From assembly GCA_964578625.1 (NCBI GenBank), contig CAZODQ010000015.1:1-45164 (forward strand): a stretch of 45,164 nt of DNA. Direction: 5' to 3'. Origin of the DNA: CAZBSE01 sp964578625 (GTDB lineage: Bacteria; Actinomycetota; Humimicrobiia; Humimicrobiales; Humimicrobiaceae). This document shows, in pieces, positions 8,183 to 16,378 of the stretch; within the stretch, counting starts at the first letter, position 1, and each line of letters opens with the position of its first letter. The translations under genes were made by a program, and so were the position numbers. Under the pieces are notes generated by a model. It saw only the letters and a program-made list of their open reading frames with translations. It was not told the origin of the DNA and searched no databases.

Positions 8183-8503
8183 TCAATGGCCTTCAGTCAA
8201 TGCTTTTACAAGTATTGCAGTATAACAGAATGCAATGGGCGGAAAGCTTAGCATGGTAAATACAAGTCCTTTTGATAAGCGTCTGTCTTCTCTTGACTCC
8301 TGGATATTGTAAATAAAGCTTATTAAAAACAAAATACCGGAAGCAACAAGAAACAGCCCAAAAAAACCCACAGCGGTATAACTCTGCCAGCCTATGCCTA
8401 CTTCAACACTTAAAAAAATTCCAAGTGCCCAGCATATAAGAGTGATATAACCTGCTATCAGAACTGATAATCCCAAATTACTGTTTTTCTTTGTATTCTC
8501 CAT
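8183..8503 (-). CDS. Small membrane protein of XRE cluster (second)
   Basis: This 106-residue protein has three hydrophobic helices (about 10-32, 38-64 and 82-101) and a basic, Arg-rich loop (QESREDRRLSKG) between the last two. A strong GGGAGG precedes the ATG. It lies 16 bases downstream of the 304-residue membrane protein. Not recognised. Confidence 0.7.
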   Translation of the reverse strand: MENTKKNSNLGLSVLIAGYITLICWALGIFLSVEVGIGWQSYTAVGFFGLFLVASGILFLISFIYNIQESREDRRLSKGLVFTMLSFPPIAFCYTAILVKALTEGH

Positions 8504-8519
8504 TTTTGCCTCCCAAAAT

Positions 8520-9434
8520 TTAACTTATAGTCCTTTTACTGAAATATAAGGTACTGCTTGAAAAAAGGAGCAGTACTAAAAAGATATAAAACGGAAACCA
8601 GGTTATAGTTATAAAATCAAATGCATCTATAAAATATTGAATAAGAAATATCGCAGTCATTATGATTATCGATGCTATAAGAGTGACCAGACTTGCCTTA
8701 GTTATATCCTGATACTGTTTTTCATCATACCACTCGCTGATCCTCTCCTTGAGTTTTATAATCAGCCAGTAAAAAACTATCATAATATATGGGATTATAG
8801 CCACAAGGCTTGTTACGACTATCCCTGCCTTTGCAGCCCATAAAGGCAGCGGATATAATGTTGAATACATTAAGGTAAAAACCGAGACTAAGACCAGACC
8901 CGAGGCTCCGCTTAAAATTCCAATATACTGTGCATTGATGAATATTGAATCATCTTTTAAAACTATTTCTTCACCGCCTGCCGTAACGGATCTCCTGGTC
9001 AATACAAGGAGTATTATCATAAGAATATAGAAAATAAAATGAAGTGCCTGACTGAAAAACAGGATAGTAAACTCGTTTGGCAGACCGAAAACATATTCTT
9101 TTGAAATATCGCTTAAAAGTGCATAATCTCCAAACAGCATCAATAGAGAAGTAATACCGGTAAAAAATAAGAATGCGCGAAGGAAATTATCCCTTTTAAA
9201 AAAATTTAACTGAACTATTAATGTAAGTATGGCTGAAAGATGAAATAAGGTAAATACAATATATACTGATGCCGCAGGGATTGAAAACTTATTTATAAAA
9301 CTCTCGACATCTCCCATTTCAATAATAATTTTCCTGAGCATTAAAAAGAACGTGTTTGTAAATATAAGTCCTGCTATAGAAACTGAACATAAGATTAAAG
9401 TAGTATTATTGCTTATTTTTAGCAGCCTTTTCAT
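8520..9434 (-). CDS. Polytopic membrane protein of XRE cluster (first)
   Basis: This 304-residue protein has eight predicted membrane helices and a charged central loop (RRSVTAGGEEIVLKDDS). AAAGGAG lies 8 bases before the ATG. The gene begins 17 bases after the XRE regulator stop, so both are likely on one transcript. XRE regulators of the small YozG-like type are often paired with DUF2975-like membrane proteins, but this one is longer and I cannot assign a family. Confidence 0.72.
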   Translation of the reverse strand: MKRLLKISNNTTLILCSVSIAGLIFTNTFFLMLRKIIIEMGDVESFINKFSIPAASVYIVFTLFHLSAILTLIVQLNFFKRDNFLRAFLFFTGITSLLMLFGDYALLSDISKEYVFGLPNEFTILFFSQALHFIFYILMIILLVLTRRSVTAGGEEIVLKDDSIFINAQYIGILSGASGLVLVSVFTLMYSTLYPLPLWAAKAGIVVTSLVAIIPYIMIVFYWLIIKLKERISEWYDEKQYQDITKASLVTLIASIIIMTAIFLIQYFIDAFDFITITWFPFYIFLVLLLFSSSTLYFSKRTIS

Positions 9435-9451
9435 TGCTTTTACTCCTTTAC

Positions 9452-9673
9452 CTAATCTTTATCAAGGTAAAATATTTCCTCCAAAGATTTATTAAAATAT
9501 TTCGCAATTTTTAGTGCCAGTGCTACAGAGGGATTGAACTTTCCTTTCTCTATCGAGTGTATCGTAAGCCTGGTAACACCTACGGCGTTTGCAAGTTCCT
9601 GCTGTGAGACCTCATTATGTTCAAACCGGCACCGCCTGAGATCATTTTTTAGTTTTAAATCTTTATTTTCCAA
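9452..9673 (-). CDS. Small XRE-family helix-turn-helix regulator
   Basis: This 73-residue Cro/CI-type protein is almost entirely a single HTH: VSQQELANAVGVTRLTIHSIEKGKFNPSVALALKIAKYFNKSLEEIF. It is typical of the YozG-like regulators that control adjacent membrane proteins. The only in-frame start is TTG at 9671-9673, with no ribosome binding site visible in the AT-only upstream region, so a near-leaderless transcript is possible. It heads a four-gene operon with three membrane proteins. Palindromic AT-rich sites just upstream are candidate operators. Confidence 0.82.
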   Translation of the reverse strand: MENKDLKLKNDLRRCRFEHNEVSQQELANAVGVTRLTIHSIEKGKFNPSVALALKIAKYFNKSLEEIFYLDKD

Positions 9674-9709
9674 TTTATTATATATATTATTATTAACTAT
9701 ATGTATATA

Positions 9710-9744
9710 ATAATGTACTAAACATATATAATTATATACATTAT
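9710..9744. promoter_or_regulatory. Palindromes upstream of the XRE operon
   Basis: ATAATGTA (9710-9717) and TACATTAT (9737-9744) form a perfect inverted repeat, overlapping a 14-base perfect palindrome TATATAATTATATA (9725-9738). Both fall within about 70 bases of the XRE start. In such AT-rich DNA some palindromes are expected by chance. Confidence 0.35.
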
Positions 9745-9862
9745 GTCAAGAAAATTCTTACATTTCTCCATATTCTTTACCATTTAGCCTTTAAATAATC
9801 TAAATAGACGGCAGTTACTACTTATTTTTAACATTGTAAAATAAATATATATTAAATAGAAT

Positions 9863-9892
9863 ATTTTAAGAAAACCAAAGTTGTCTTAAAAT
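9863..9892. repeat. Hairpin upstream of flavoredoxin gene
   Basis: ATTTTAAGA (9863-9871) and TCTTAAAAT (9884-9892) pair perfectly. An inner AAC/GTT extends the stem past one mismatch to a CAAA loop. No T-run follows, so it is not a terminator. It may be an operator or leader element for the 9964 gene. Confidence 0.45.
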
Positions 9893-9963
9893 CTGACAGC
9901 TTAGTATTATTTACATATTGAATATTATCCGATCATTACACTAATTATATGGAAAGGAAAATT

Positions 9964-10530
9964 ATGAAAAAATCACTGGGAGCCAGAACTATTATTTACC
10001 CCACCCCGGTCCTGATCATAGGAACCTACGACAATCAGGAAAGACCGAATCTGGCAGCAGTTGCCTGGGGAGGGATTTGCTGCTCCAATCCCCCTTGCAT
10101 AGCAATTTCTTTGAGAAAGGCAAGGCATTCTTACAGCAACATAATGCAGAGGAAAGCTTTCACTGTAAATATTCTTTCCGAAGATATGGTAAAAAAAGCC
10201 GATTATTATGGTATTGTATCAGGAAAAAACGAAGATAAATTTGCAAAAACAAGTATTACTCCCATAAAAAGTGATCTTATCGATGCACCCTATGGTAAAG
10301 AGTTCCCCTTTGTAGTGGAGTGCAGATTGTTTAAGTCAATTGAGCTTGGTGCACATACTCAATTCATTGGACAGATCCTTGATGTAAAAGCGGAAGAATC
10401 AATACTAGATCCGGACGGGCAGCCTGACATTGAAAAATTAAAACCATTTTTTTATGACCCGGCAACCTTAAACTATTTCGGTACAGGTAAAAAACTGGGT
10501 AAAGCATTCTCTATTGGAAAAGAGACCTGA
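9964..10530 (+). CDS. Flavoredoxin / flavin reductase family protein
   Basis: This 188-residue FMN-binding split-barrel protein is of the flavoredoxin type, found in anaerobes as an electron carrier or flavin reductase. It opens with the family-typical MKKSLGARTIIYPTPVLIIGTYD, then RPNLAAVAWGGICCSNPPCIAISLRKARHSYSNI and AFTVNILSEDMVKKADYYGIVSG; the C-terminal part has FDP-like YDPATLNYFGTGKKLGKAF. I chose the second ATG (9964) because AAAGGA sits just upstream and the family begins there; an ATG at 9949 adds five residues. It is monocistronic with an upstream hairpin. Confidence 0.88.
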   Translation: MKKSLGARTIIYPTPVLIIGTYDNQERPNLAAVAWGGICCSNPPCIAISLRKARHSYSNIMQRKAFTVNILSEDMVKKADYYGIVSGKNEDKFAKTSITPIKSDLIDAPYGKEFPFVVECRLFKSIELGAHTQFIGQILDVKAEESILDPDGQPDIEKLKPFFYDPATLNYFGTGKKLGKAFSIGKET

Positions 10531-10660
10531 TACTGCTTTCCGCCACTAACAGCCTCAAATACAATATATCTCTCTATAGACTTAACTTATTTAAGTTTTA
10601 AAAAATATTTTGTAACTTTAATACGAAAATATCGTTAATAAAGTAAAAGATAGATTTAAA

Positions 10661-10702
10661 GACAGGATTACAGAAGACTTTACATTAATCCTGTAATCTG
10701 TC
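10661..10702 (+). repeat. Hairpin between flavoredoxin and radical SAM genes
   Basis: GATTACAG and CTGTAATC pair, extended by GACA/TGTC beyond a single bulged G, around a loop of about 16 bases. No T-tract follows. It lies 59 bases before the radical SAM gene and may be a leader structure. Confidence 0.4.
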
Positions 10703-10760
10703 AGAATGGCATGAAATTTAAACAGAAATATTAATTATAGAAGAAAAGAGAACAATTATA

Positions 10761-12248
10761 ATGAAAATTTTACTTGTATATCCTGAATACGAAGAAACTT
10801 TCTGGAGTTTTAAAAGAGTTTTAAAATTAATAGGTAAAAAAGCTTTAATCCCTCCTCTCGGGCTTCTGACCGTCGGGGCTATGCTCCCCAGTGACTGGGA
10901 AAAAAGAGTAGTTGATATGAACACCAGTATATTAAAAGATGAAAATATCAGATGGGCTGATTATGTTTTTATAAGTGCAATGCTTATACAAAGGGATTCG
11001 GTCCGAAGACTTATAAACAAGATAAAAAAATTCAAAAAACCCATTGTAGCAGGAGGTCCTCTTTTTACCACAGGCTGGAAAGAATTTACTGATGTAGACC
11101 ATCTTGTCCTAGGAGAAGTAGAGGAGACTTTTTCGACACTGGTCGAAGATTTAAAAAATGGGACTCCTAAGAAAATCTACACTTGTAATAAATTCCCCGA
11201 TATAAGAGAAGTCGCTATTCCTGACTGGAATTCGATAAATATTAATAATTATAATTCGATGTGTGTTCAATTCTCCCGGGGCTGCCCTTTTAACTGTGAG
11301 TTCTGCGATGTAGTCCAGCTGAATGGAAGAGTTCCCAGAATAAAAAGCAAAAAACAAATAATCGACGAGCTTGAAGCCTTATACAAAATAGGATGGCGTG
11401 CCGGTGTGTTCTTCGTAGATGATAATTTTATTGGAAACAAAGCTAAACTGAAAAAAGAATATCTGCCTACAATTATAGAATGGCAAAAGACTAGGAATTA
11501 TCCTTTCACTTTTAATACTCAGGTCTCGATCAACCTGGCAGATGATGAAGAGTTAATGGAATCAATGGTAGAAGCCGGTTTTACTTTTGTGTTTATAGGA
11601 ATTGAAACACCCGATACAGACAGTCTTGAAGAATGTGGCAAGCATCAGAACATAAATAGAAACCTTATAGAATCAGTCAAGAAGATTCAAAATATCGGCA
11701 TGGAAGTCCAGGGCGGCTTTATTGTCGGCTTTGACAATGATAAAGTATCGATTTTCCAGCGTCAAATCGAATTCATCCAGAAAAGCGGAATTGTCACTGC
11801 AATGGTCGGCTTGCTTATGGCATTACCGAAGACCAGGCTTTATCAAAGATTAAAGGAAGCAAAAAGATTAATTAAAATAGCAGCGACAGGTAATAATACA
11901 AAAACAACAGGATTAAATTTTATTCCGAAGATGGACAAGAATACGCTTATAAATGGTTATAAAAAGGTTTTATCTACAATTTATACTCCAAAGGCTTATT
12001 ATGAGAGAATTAAAACTTTCCTAAAAGAATACAGACCTAAAATAAAGAAAGCGCAAAAACTTAATATGTATTACCTGAGAGCATTTATCAGTTCGATCTG
12101 GTATCTCGGGATCAAACAGCGCGGAAGACATTATTTCTGGAAACTAATTTTATGGAGCCTCTTTAAACGGCCCAGCCTTTTCCCTTATGCAATTGGTTTA
12201 TCTTTAACCGGACTTCATCTCAGAGCACTATCGCAGGGATTCTGTTAA
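10761..12248 (+). CDS. B12-binding domain radical SAM protein (DUF4070 type)
   Basis: This 495-residue protein has an N-terminal cobalamin-binding-like Rossmann domain (MKILLVYPEYEETFW to about residue 130). A radical SAM core follows with CxxxCxxC in GCPFNCEFCD (about 175-182) and downstream GFTFVFIGIETP and GGFIVGFDND. The C-terminal region (ALPKTRLYQRLKEAKRL onward) resembles DUF4070. Family members carry out B12/SAM-dependent methyl transfer or other radical chemistry, frequently on lipids, including hopanoid-type genes; the substrate here is unknown. The last 60 residues are basic and hydrophobic, possibly membrane-associated. The CrtO-like gene follows 160 bases later on the same strand, so a shared lipid substrate is conceivable. 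Confidence 0.88.
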   Translation: MKILLVYPEYEETFWSFKRVLKLIGKKALIPPLGLLTVGAMLPSDWEKRVVDMNTSILKDENIRWADYVFISAMLIQRDSVRRLINKIKKFKKPIVAGGPLFTTGWKEFTDVDHLVLGEVEETFSTLVEDLKNGTPKKIYTCNKFPDIREVAIPDWNSININNYNSMCVQFSRGCPFNCEFCDVVQLNGRVPRIKSKKQIIDELEALYKIGWRAGVFFVDDNFIGNKAKLKKEYLPTIIEWQKTRNYPFTFNTQVSINLADDEELMESMVEAGFTFVFIGIETPDTDSLEECGKHQNINRNLIESVKKIQNIGMEVQGGFIVGFDNDKVSIFQRQIEFIQKSGIVTAMVGLLMALPKTRLYQRLKEAKRLIKIAATGNNTKTTGLNFIPKMDKNTLINGYKKVLSTIYTPKAYYERIKTFLKEYRPKIKKAQKLNMYYLRAFISSIWYLGIKQRGRHYFWKLILWSLFKRPSLFPYAIGLSLTGLHLRALSQGFC

Positions 12249-12409
12249 TAGTATTTTTCTATAATATACCCCTAAGAGATAAAAACTGTTTTATTTATTT
12301 TTTATTATAATTATTTAAACTCTGGCATAATTTATCCGATAACGAAAAGGAGTATGGAGCTATAGATCCGCTATTTTCAAATTTTATAAAAGCACTTTCC
12401 ATATGGGCG

Positions 12410-12880
12410 ATGAGTCAGATCTGGCCTTCGCTTTTGTGTTTTAAACTTCCTGAAAGACTGTTGGATGAAAACCACTGGCTTTACAGAACAAAAAACTGGG
12501 AGAGAAATGGAAGAATTTATGAAAAATTTTTTAAGGTAAGGAAATGGAAACACCGTATTCCCGATGCCGGAAGTTTCTTTAAATTCGGCTTTCCCAAAAA
12601 AACACTGAAAAGCAGCAGTAAGGTATATCTTAAAAAATTTTTAGTGGAAATGAACAGAGCCGAATGGATGCACTTAATGGCTATTCTCCACGCACCAATA
12701 TTCTTTTTTTCTAACCTTTGGTGGGTAGGCACAATAATGACCTTCAATCTACTGGCAGTAAATCTTCCCTGTGTAATCCTTCAGAGGTATAACCGGCCCA
12801 GGATACTGAAAACATTAAAGAGGCTGGAAGATATGGATTTTCAAAATCAAATTGATGATACATTGCATCCTCTCATTTAA
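12410..12880 (+). CDS. CrtO-like glycosyl-diaponeurosporenoate acyltransferase family protein
   Basis: The 156 residues from the ATG at 12410 match the CrtO acyltransferase family: FFKVRKWKHRIPDAGSFFKFGFPKKTL, FLVEMNRAEWMHLMAILHAPIFFFSNLWW and NLPCVILQRYNRPRI. In Staphylococcus CrtO acylates the glucosyl carotenoid staphyloxanthin precursor, but many relatives occur without carotenoid genes. The frame stays open upstream and encodes another hydrophobic helix that the family normally has. An AAAAGGAG at 12345-12352 fits a start near 12362 (codon ATA), so the true protein is probably about 172 residues. No ribosome binding site precedes 12410. The stop overlaps the end of galT by a few bases. 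Confidence 0.75.
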   Translation: MSQIWPSLLCFKLPERLLDENHWLYRTKNWERNGRIYEKFFKVRKWKHRIPDAGSFFKFGFPKKTLKSSSKVYLKKFLVEMNRAEWMHLMAILHAPIFFFSNLWWVGTIMTFNLLAVNLPCVILQRYNRPRILKTLKRLEDMDFQNQIDDTLHPLI

Positions 12881-13881
12881 ACATTGTATTCTCTCAGGGA
12901 TTTTGCGCACTTTTCAGGTAGAACAGTATTGACATTAATTCCGGACCCTATTTCAAATCCTGCTCTTGTGCTAAGTCTTGGAAGTATTTCAAGATGCCAG
13001 TGGTAGTGTCTATCTCCTGCCTGATCGACTGGAGCACTATCTATTACATAATTATAATCAGGATCATTCAGTACATAATAAAGTTTTTTAAGTACAGTCC
13101 TTAAAATTGATGCAAGGTATTTAATATGATTTTCTGAAATCCCGGAAAAGCAAGCCTGGTGTTCCTTCGGTAAGATCAAGATACTATAAGGGACTAAGGA
13201 GGCATAAGGCGCAAAAGCAACAAAATACTCATTTTCACAAATAATCCTTTTTTCTGCCTTTATCTCATAATTTATCATGCTGCAGTACACACATCTCCCA
13301 AAATTATCGAAATATCTTTCCGATTCATATAATCTGTTTCTTATAAAACCGGGAACAAACGGTATTGCAATAAGCTGCGAATGCGGGTGATCTAATGTAG
13401 TACCTGCTCTATCGCCGTGATTTCTGAAAATTACTATAAGTTGATAATTTTTATTACAGCTTAATTTTATAAATCTTTTTCTATATGCATGCATTACATC
13501 TTCAATTTGCGAAATTTTCATATTATAGAGATCTGCATTATGCTTAGGAGATTCAATAATAACCTCATGGCTTCCTACCCCATCGATACTGAGATAGGGT
13601 CCTTTTACATGACGGTCAATATTACTCCCATGAACTTCTTTTGGCTTCAGTGCTGGGAACTTATTGGGTACCACCCTCACTGACCAATTCTTACCACCCT
13701 TGATACTTAAAATTTCTTCGGGAGTCATATTCTCATTTCCTCCACAGAAAGGGCATTTTTTTATATATTCCTTATTAATCTTACTTTCTTTTATTTTCCT
13801 GAAATCACTTGGCCTTTCAGACCTTTCTGCTGCAAAAATAGTCCAGTCCTTCGTTGATAGGTCCTGCCTTATTTCAGACAT
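12877..13881 (-). CDS. galT: Galactose-1-phosphate uridylyltransferase family protein
   Basis: This 334-residue HIT-superfamily nucleotidyltransferase moves UMP between UDP-glucose and a sugar 1-phosphate (Leloir pathway). Zinc-type cysteines appear at CPFCGGNE and CVYCSMI. The active-site loop is HPHSQL instead of the usual HPHGQ, and a second histidine cluster is RHYHWHLEILPRLSTRAGFEIGSGINVN. The HPHSQ variant also occurs in ADP-glucose phosphorylase-type relatives, so the nucleotide is not certain. The ATG is preceded by a perfect AAAGGAGGT 8 bases upstream. No galK or galE is in the window. Confidence 0.8.
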   Translation of the reverse strand: MSEIRQDLSTKDWTIFAAERSERPSDFRKIKESKINKEYIKKCPFCGGNENMTPEEILSIKGGKNWSVRVVPNKFPALKPKEVHGSNIDRHVKGPYLSIDGVGSHEVIIESPKHNADLYNMKISQIEDVMHAYRKRFIKLSCNKNYQLIVIFRNHGDRAGTTLDHPHSQLIAIPFVPGFIRNRLYESERYFDNFGRCVYCSMINYEIKAEKRIICENEYFVAFAPYASLVPYSILILPKEHQACFSGISENHIKYLASILRTVLKKLYYVLNDPDYNYVIDSAPVDQAGDRHYHWHLEILPRLSTRAGFEIGSGINVNTVLPEKCAKSLREYNV

Positions 13882-13978
13882 AGATAAATACCTCCTTTAC
13901 TGTTCATATATAACTATTTTTATGATATTTTATAACTCAATATTAATATTAATATAGAAATTTATAAATATAAAAAAA

Positions 13979-14341
13979 ATGGAAAAAGAAAAGTTTGAGG
14001 AAATAATATTAAATACCTTGGAAAATCTTCCAAATAAATTCAAACAAAAAATAGAAAACCTGAGTATTGTAATTGAAGAGGACAGTATAAACCCTTTTAT
14101 AAAAGACAGAGAAGGATCTCATACTTCATATACACTTGGCCTCTTTCAGGGAATTCCTGCCACATATAAAACAGGTAGAAGAAACATATTACCTGATAAG
14201 ATAACAATTTTTAAAAAATCACTTGAAGAAGTAAGCAGTAATGATAAGGAACTGGAAAAAAATATAAGAAAAGTGATATTGCATGAATTAGGGCATTACT
14301 TTGGACTCGACGAAAAAAAGTTAAAAAAATTAGGATATTGA
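13979..14341 (+). CDS. Small zincin-like metallopeptidase family protein
   Basis: This 120-residue protein belongs to the short bacterial metallopeptidase family (PF06262) with a C-terminal HExxH site, VILHELGHYFGLDEKKL (about residues 100-116). The preceding FQGIPATYKTGRRNILPDKITIFKKSLEE matches the family pattern. Length is normal. The ATG directly follows an A-rich stretch with no ribosome binding site, so a leaderless start is possible. It is divergent from galT. No substrate is known for the family. Confidence 0.85.
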   Translation: MEKEKFEEIILNTLENLPNKFKQKIENLSIVIEEDSINPFIKDREGSHTSYTLGLFQGIPATYKTGRRNILPDKITIFKKSLEEVSSNDKELEKNIRKVILHELGHYFGLDEKKLKKLGY

Positions 14342-14486
14342 TTTTTGCTTTTTATAATGCCACTCACAATAATGTTTTGGATAGTATCTTCTTTTTATTA
14401 ATTTCAATTATGATAAATCTACTTTATGAAGCTTTAACTTATTATTTTATTAAAAGTCTACAGCAGACCTAAAACGCCCCAATGTC

Positions 14487-14969
14487 TTAAGGTGAAAAGC
14501 AAGGTAATCCGTCGACTGCCGGGTTGTTTGTAAGGTTTGTAAGTCCAGACCCATCTAAATTCATTATATAGACCTCTAAGTTCCCGTCACGGTCGGATTC
14601 GAATGCGATTTTAAATTCATCTGGTGAAAAGGAAATTAACCTGGTAACTGCTGTTTTGTTTATAGGATTTTTCAGTCCCTTATCGTCCAAGTTCAATACG
14701 TAGATCTCATAACTTTTATCACGGCTGGATGTGAACGCAATTTTAGACCCGTCAGGTGAAAAGGAAGAATACCAGTCGTCTGCCGGATTGTTTGTAAGGT
14801 TTGTCTGCCCAGACCCATCACTATTCATTATATAAACCTCATAGTTTCCATCACGGTTGGATGTAAAGGAAATTTTACCTTTCATAACATTACAGCCACC
14901 TGTGCTAAAAACTACTATCATTGATACGATAATTACTGACACAAGTACCCATAATAATGGTTTTTTCAT
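14487..14969 (-). CDS. TolB-like beta-propeller lipoprotein, probably truncated
   Basis: This 160-residue protein has an N-terminal hydrophobic helix ending STGGC (a weak lipobox). About three WD40-like/TolB propeller repeats follow, for example FTSNRDGNYEVYIMNSDGSGQTNLTNNPADDWYSSFSPDGSKIAFTS. It stops at CFSP, in the middle of the next FSPDGSKIAF unit. Propellers of this family normally need six or seven blades, so the gene is probably cut short by the TAA or relies on oligomerisation. I prefer the ATG at 14967-14969 (AGGTGATA just upstream) over a TTG at 14981. Coding quality is lost downstream. Confidence 0.7.
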   Translation of the reverse strand: MKKPLLWVLVSVIIVSMIVVFSTGGCNVMKGKISFTSNRDGNYEVYIMNSDGSGQTNLTNNPADDWYSSFSPDGSKIAFTSSRDKSYEIYVLNLDDKGLKNPINKTAVTRLISFSPDEFKIAFESDRDGNLEVYIMNLDGSGLTNLTNNPAVDGLPCFSP

Positions 14970-15157
14970 TATCACCTGCAATAACTAATATTTTGTCTTT
15001 AAAAGAATTATATGTCATTGATTTAGCATTTTCCACTTAGTGTATTTATTAATCTTTAATCTTTGTTATGCGATAAATCATAATTTTCCCTCGAATTTCC
15101 AATAGCAGCAGAACTATATAAATTAAAATAACCGGAACACTTCTCTTATACACTACC

Positions 15158-16045
15158 CTACATACTGCTTTTCCCAGCTCTTTTTTTAATTTCAGTAAAT
15201 ACTACATCTAAACATCTTACTCCCAGCTCTTTAGCGACATTCTCACATTTTGCCCTAAGCAAAAAGAAAATATTGGCATCAGTCTCATCAAGAGTTTCGA
15301 AATTTCCATGTCCCTTACCTATTATCAGGTCTGCTTTTTTGAATTCTTCTAAAAAAGTATCCGATGAATCATTCATATTTATCCCAATACAGCCGTTCCC
15401 GGTTTCTATTACTCTTGCCAGACTATCAAAATTTGCTTCAACTGCATCCTCCATAGTGGCATCATTGATTATTGGATCCGATTTAACCGTAAGGACTACT
15501 TTTTTGTTCAACTTTACCAGTTCTTTTATAAAAATTTTATCAAAAACTATCTCGCCTGCGTTATCAGCTATATATAAAATATTGGTCGAATTCTCTAGTG
15601 ATTCTTTAAACCTATTATAACTATCTATTGCCAGCGTCATTTTTGATAAATCTCCTATGATTTTATTAAGATCAATTGTATTTGCTTTTTTTATATCTAT
15701 TCCAAAATCTATTACATTTCCAGAAACTGCGATCTTCACTGCTGTATATAACCTGTCCTCTGCAGAATCGACCACTTTCTCTAATTCCGGGTAAATCTTA
15801 AGAGCCAGTCTGTTATATCTTCTTTTTAAATCATAATAAGGATCTTTAATACCTGTCACCTCTCTGAATACAATGTACGCAATATCTGAGTTGGCTGCAG
15901 GTGACAGATTATAATCGATATTTTCTAATTTTTTAAGTACCTTAAAAATAACCTTCCTGCTAATTTTATCACTACAACTACTGATCTTTAGTGTATTTGT
16001 AATCTGTTTTATAATGCACGGTACACACTCCAAATACGTTTTCAT
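15158..16045 (-). CDS. DUF89 (ARMT1-like) family protein
   Basis: This 295-residue protein of the DUF89 family comprises metal-dependent phosphatases thought to clear damaged phosphometabolites. It shows the N-terminal CVPCII pair, DNAGEIVFD with the metal-binding Asp/Asn, VKSDPIINDATMEDA and DLIIGKGHGNFETL. I chose the ATG at 16043-16045, preceded by AAAGGGG and giving the family-typical start MKTYLECVPC; a longer frame to 16108 adds a non-homologous leader. It is monocistronic, divergent from lon. Confidence 0.88.
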   Translation of the reverse strand: MKTYLECVPCIIKQITNTLKISSCSDKISRKVIFKVLKKLENIDYNLSPAANSDIAYIVFREVTGIKDPYYDLKRRYNRLALKIYPELEKVVDSAEDRLYTAVKIAVSGNVIDFGIDIKKANTIDLNKIIGDLSKMTLAIDSYNRFKESLENSTNILYIADNAGEIVFDKIFIKELVKLNKKVVLTVKSDPIINDATMEDAVEANFDSLARVIETGNGCIGINMNDSSDTFLEEFKKADLIIGKGHGNFETLDETDANIFFLLRAKCENVAKELGVRCLDVVFTEIKKRAGKSSM

Positions 16046-16133
16046 CAAAACCCCTTTCTCTTTACTCATGCATAAATTTAGATTATATATAAAACATTTT
16101 AAATACAAATAAAAAATTTTTAAAATGTTGACT

Positions 16134-16161
16134 TTGACTATAGAAACATGTAAACTATATT
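16134..16161 (+). promoter_or_regulatory. Probable lon promoter
   Basis: TTGACT (16134-16139), a 16-base spacer and TATATT (16156-16161); an overlapping TTGACT lies at 16128-16133. This would give a leader of about 210 bases, containing the three inverted repeats below. Confidence 0.5.
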
Positions 16162-16168
16162 AGTTATA

Positions 16169-16185
16169 TTTCACTAAAAGTGAAA
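16169..16185. promoter_or_regulatory. Inverted repeat at the lon transcription start
   Basis: TTTCACT and AGTGAAA flank AAA, a perfect 7-3-7 repeat placed at the predicted start of the lon transcript. The position suits a repressor site. It is not a CIRCE element (TTAGCACTC-N9-GAGTGCTAA). Confidence 0.45.
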
Positions 16186-16213
16186 AATTATTTTACAAAA
16201 ATATGAAAATAAT

Positions 16214-16231
16214 TTTTGCACAATTGCAAAA
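16214..16231. repeat. Palindrome in the lon leader
   Basis: TTTTGCA, CAAT, TGCAAAA: perfect 7-4-7 inverted repeat. The 333-base gap 16046-16378 holds this, the site at 16169, the hairpin at 16249-16280 and the promoter. No ORF was seen there. Confidence 0.4.
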
Positions 16232-16248
16232 TTTTTGTTACAATTGTA

Positions 16249-16280
16249 GCGATAAAGAGAGCTTTATAATAGGTTATCGC
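16249..16280 (+). repeat. Hairpin in the lon leader
   Basis: GCGATAA (16249-16255) pairs with TTATCGC (16274-16280) across 18 bases. Purpose unknown. Confidence 0.35.
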
Positions 16281-16378
16281 AATAAGGATACACTAATTTA
16301 TGGAATATTATATAAAAAAACTTTTTGATTAGTGTAAAATATATATATAAAATTAAAAAATAGGAGTTGAAAATATAA

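Noticed and set aside
16109..16378. CIRCE heat-shock element before lon
   Set aside because: No TTAGCACTC/GAGTGCTAA pair; the palindromes have different sequence and spacing.
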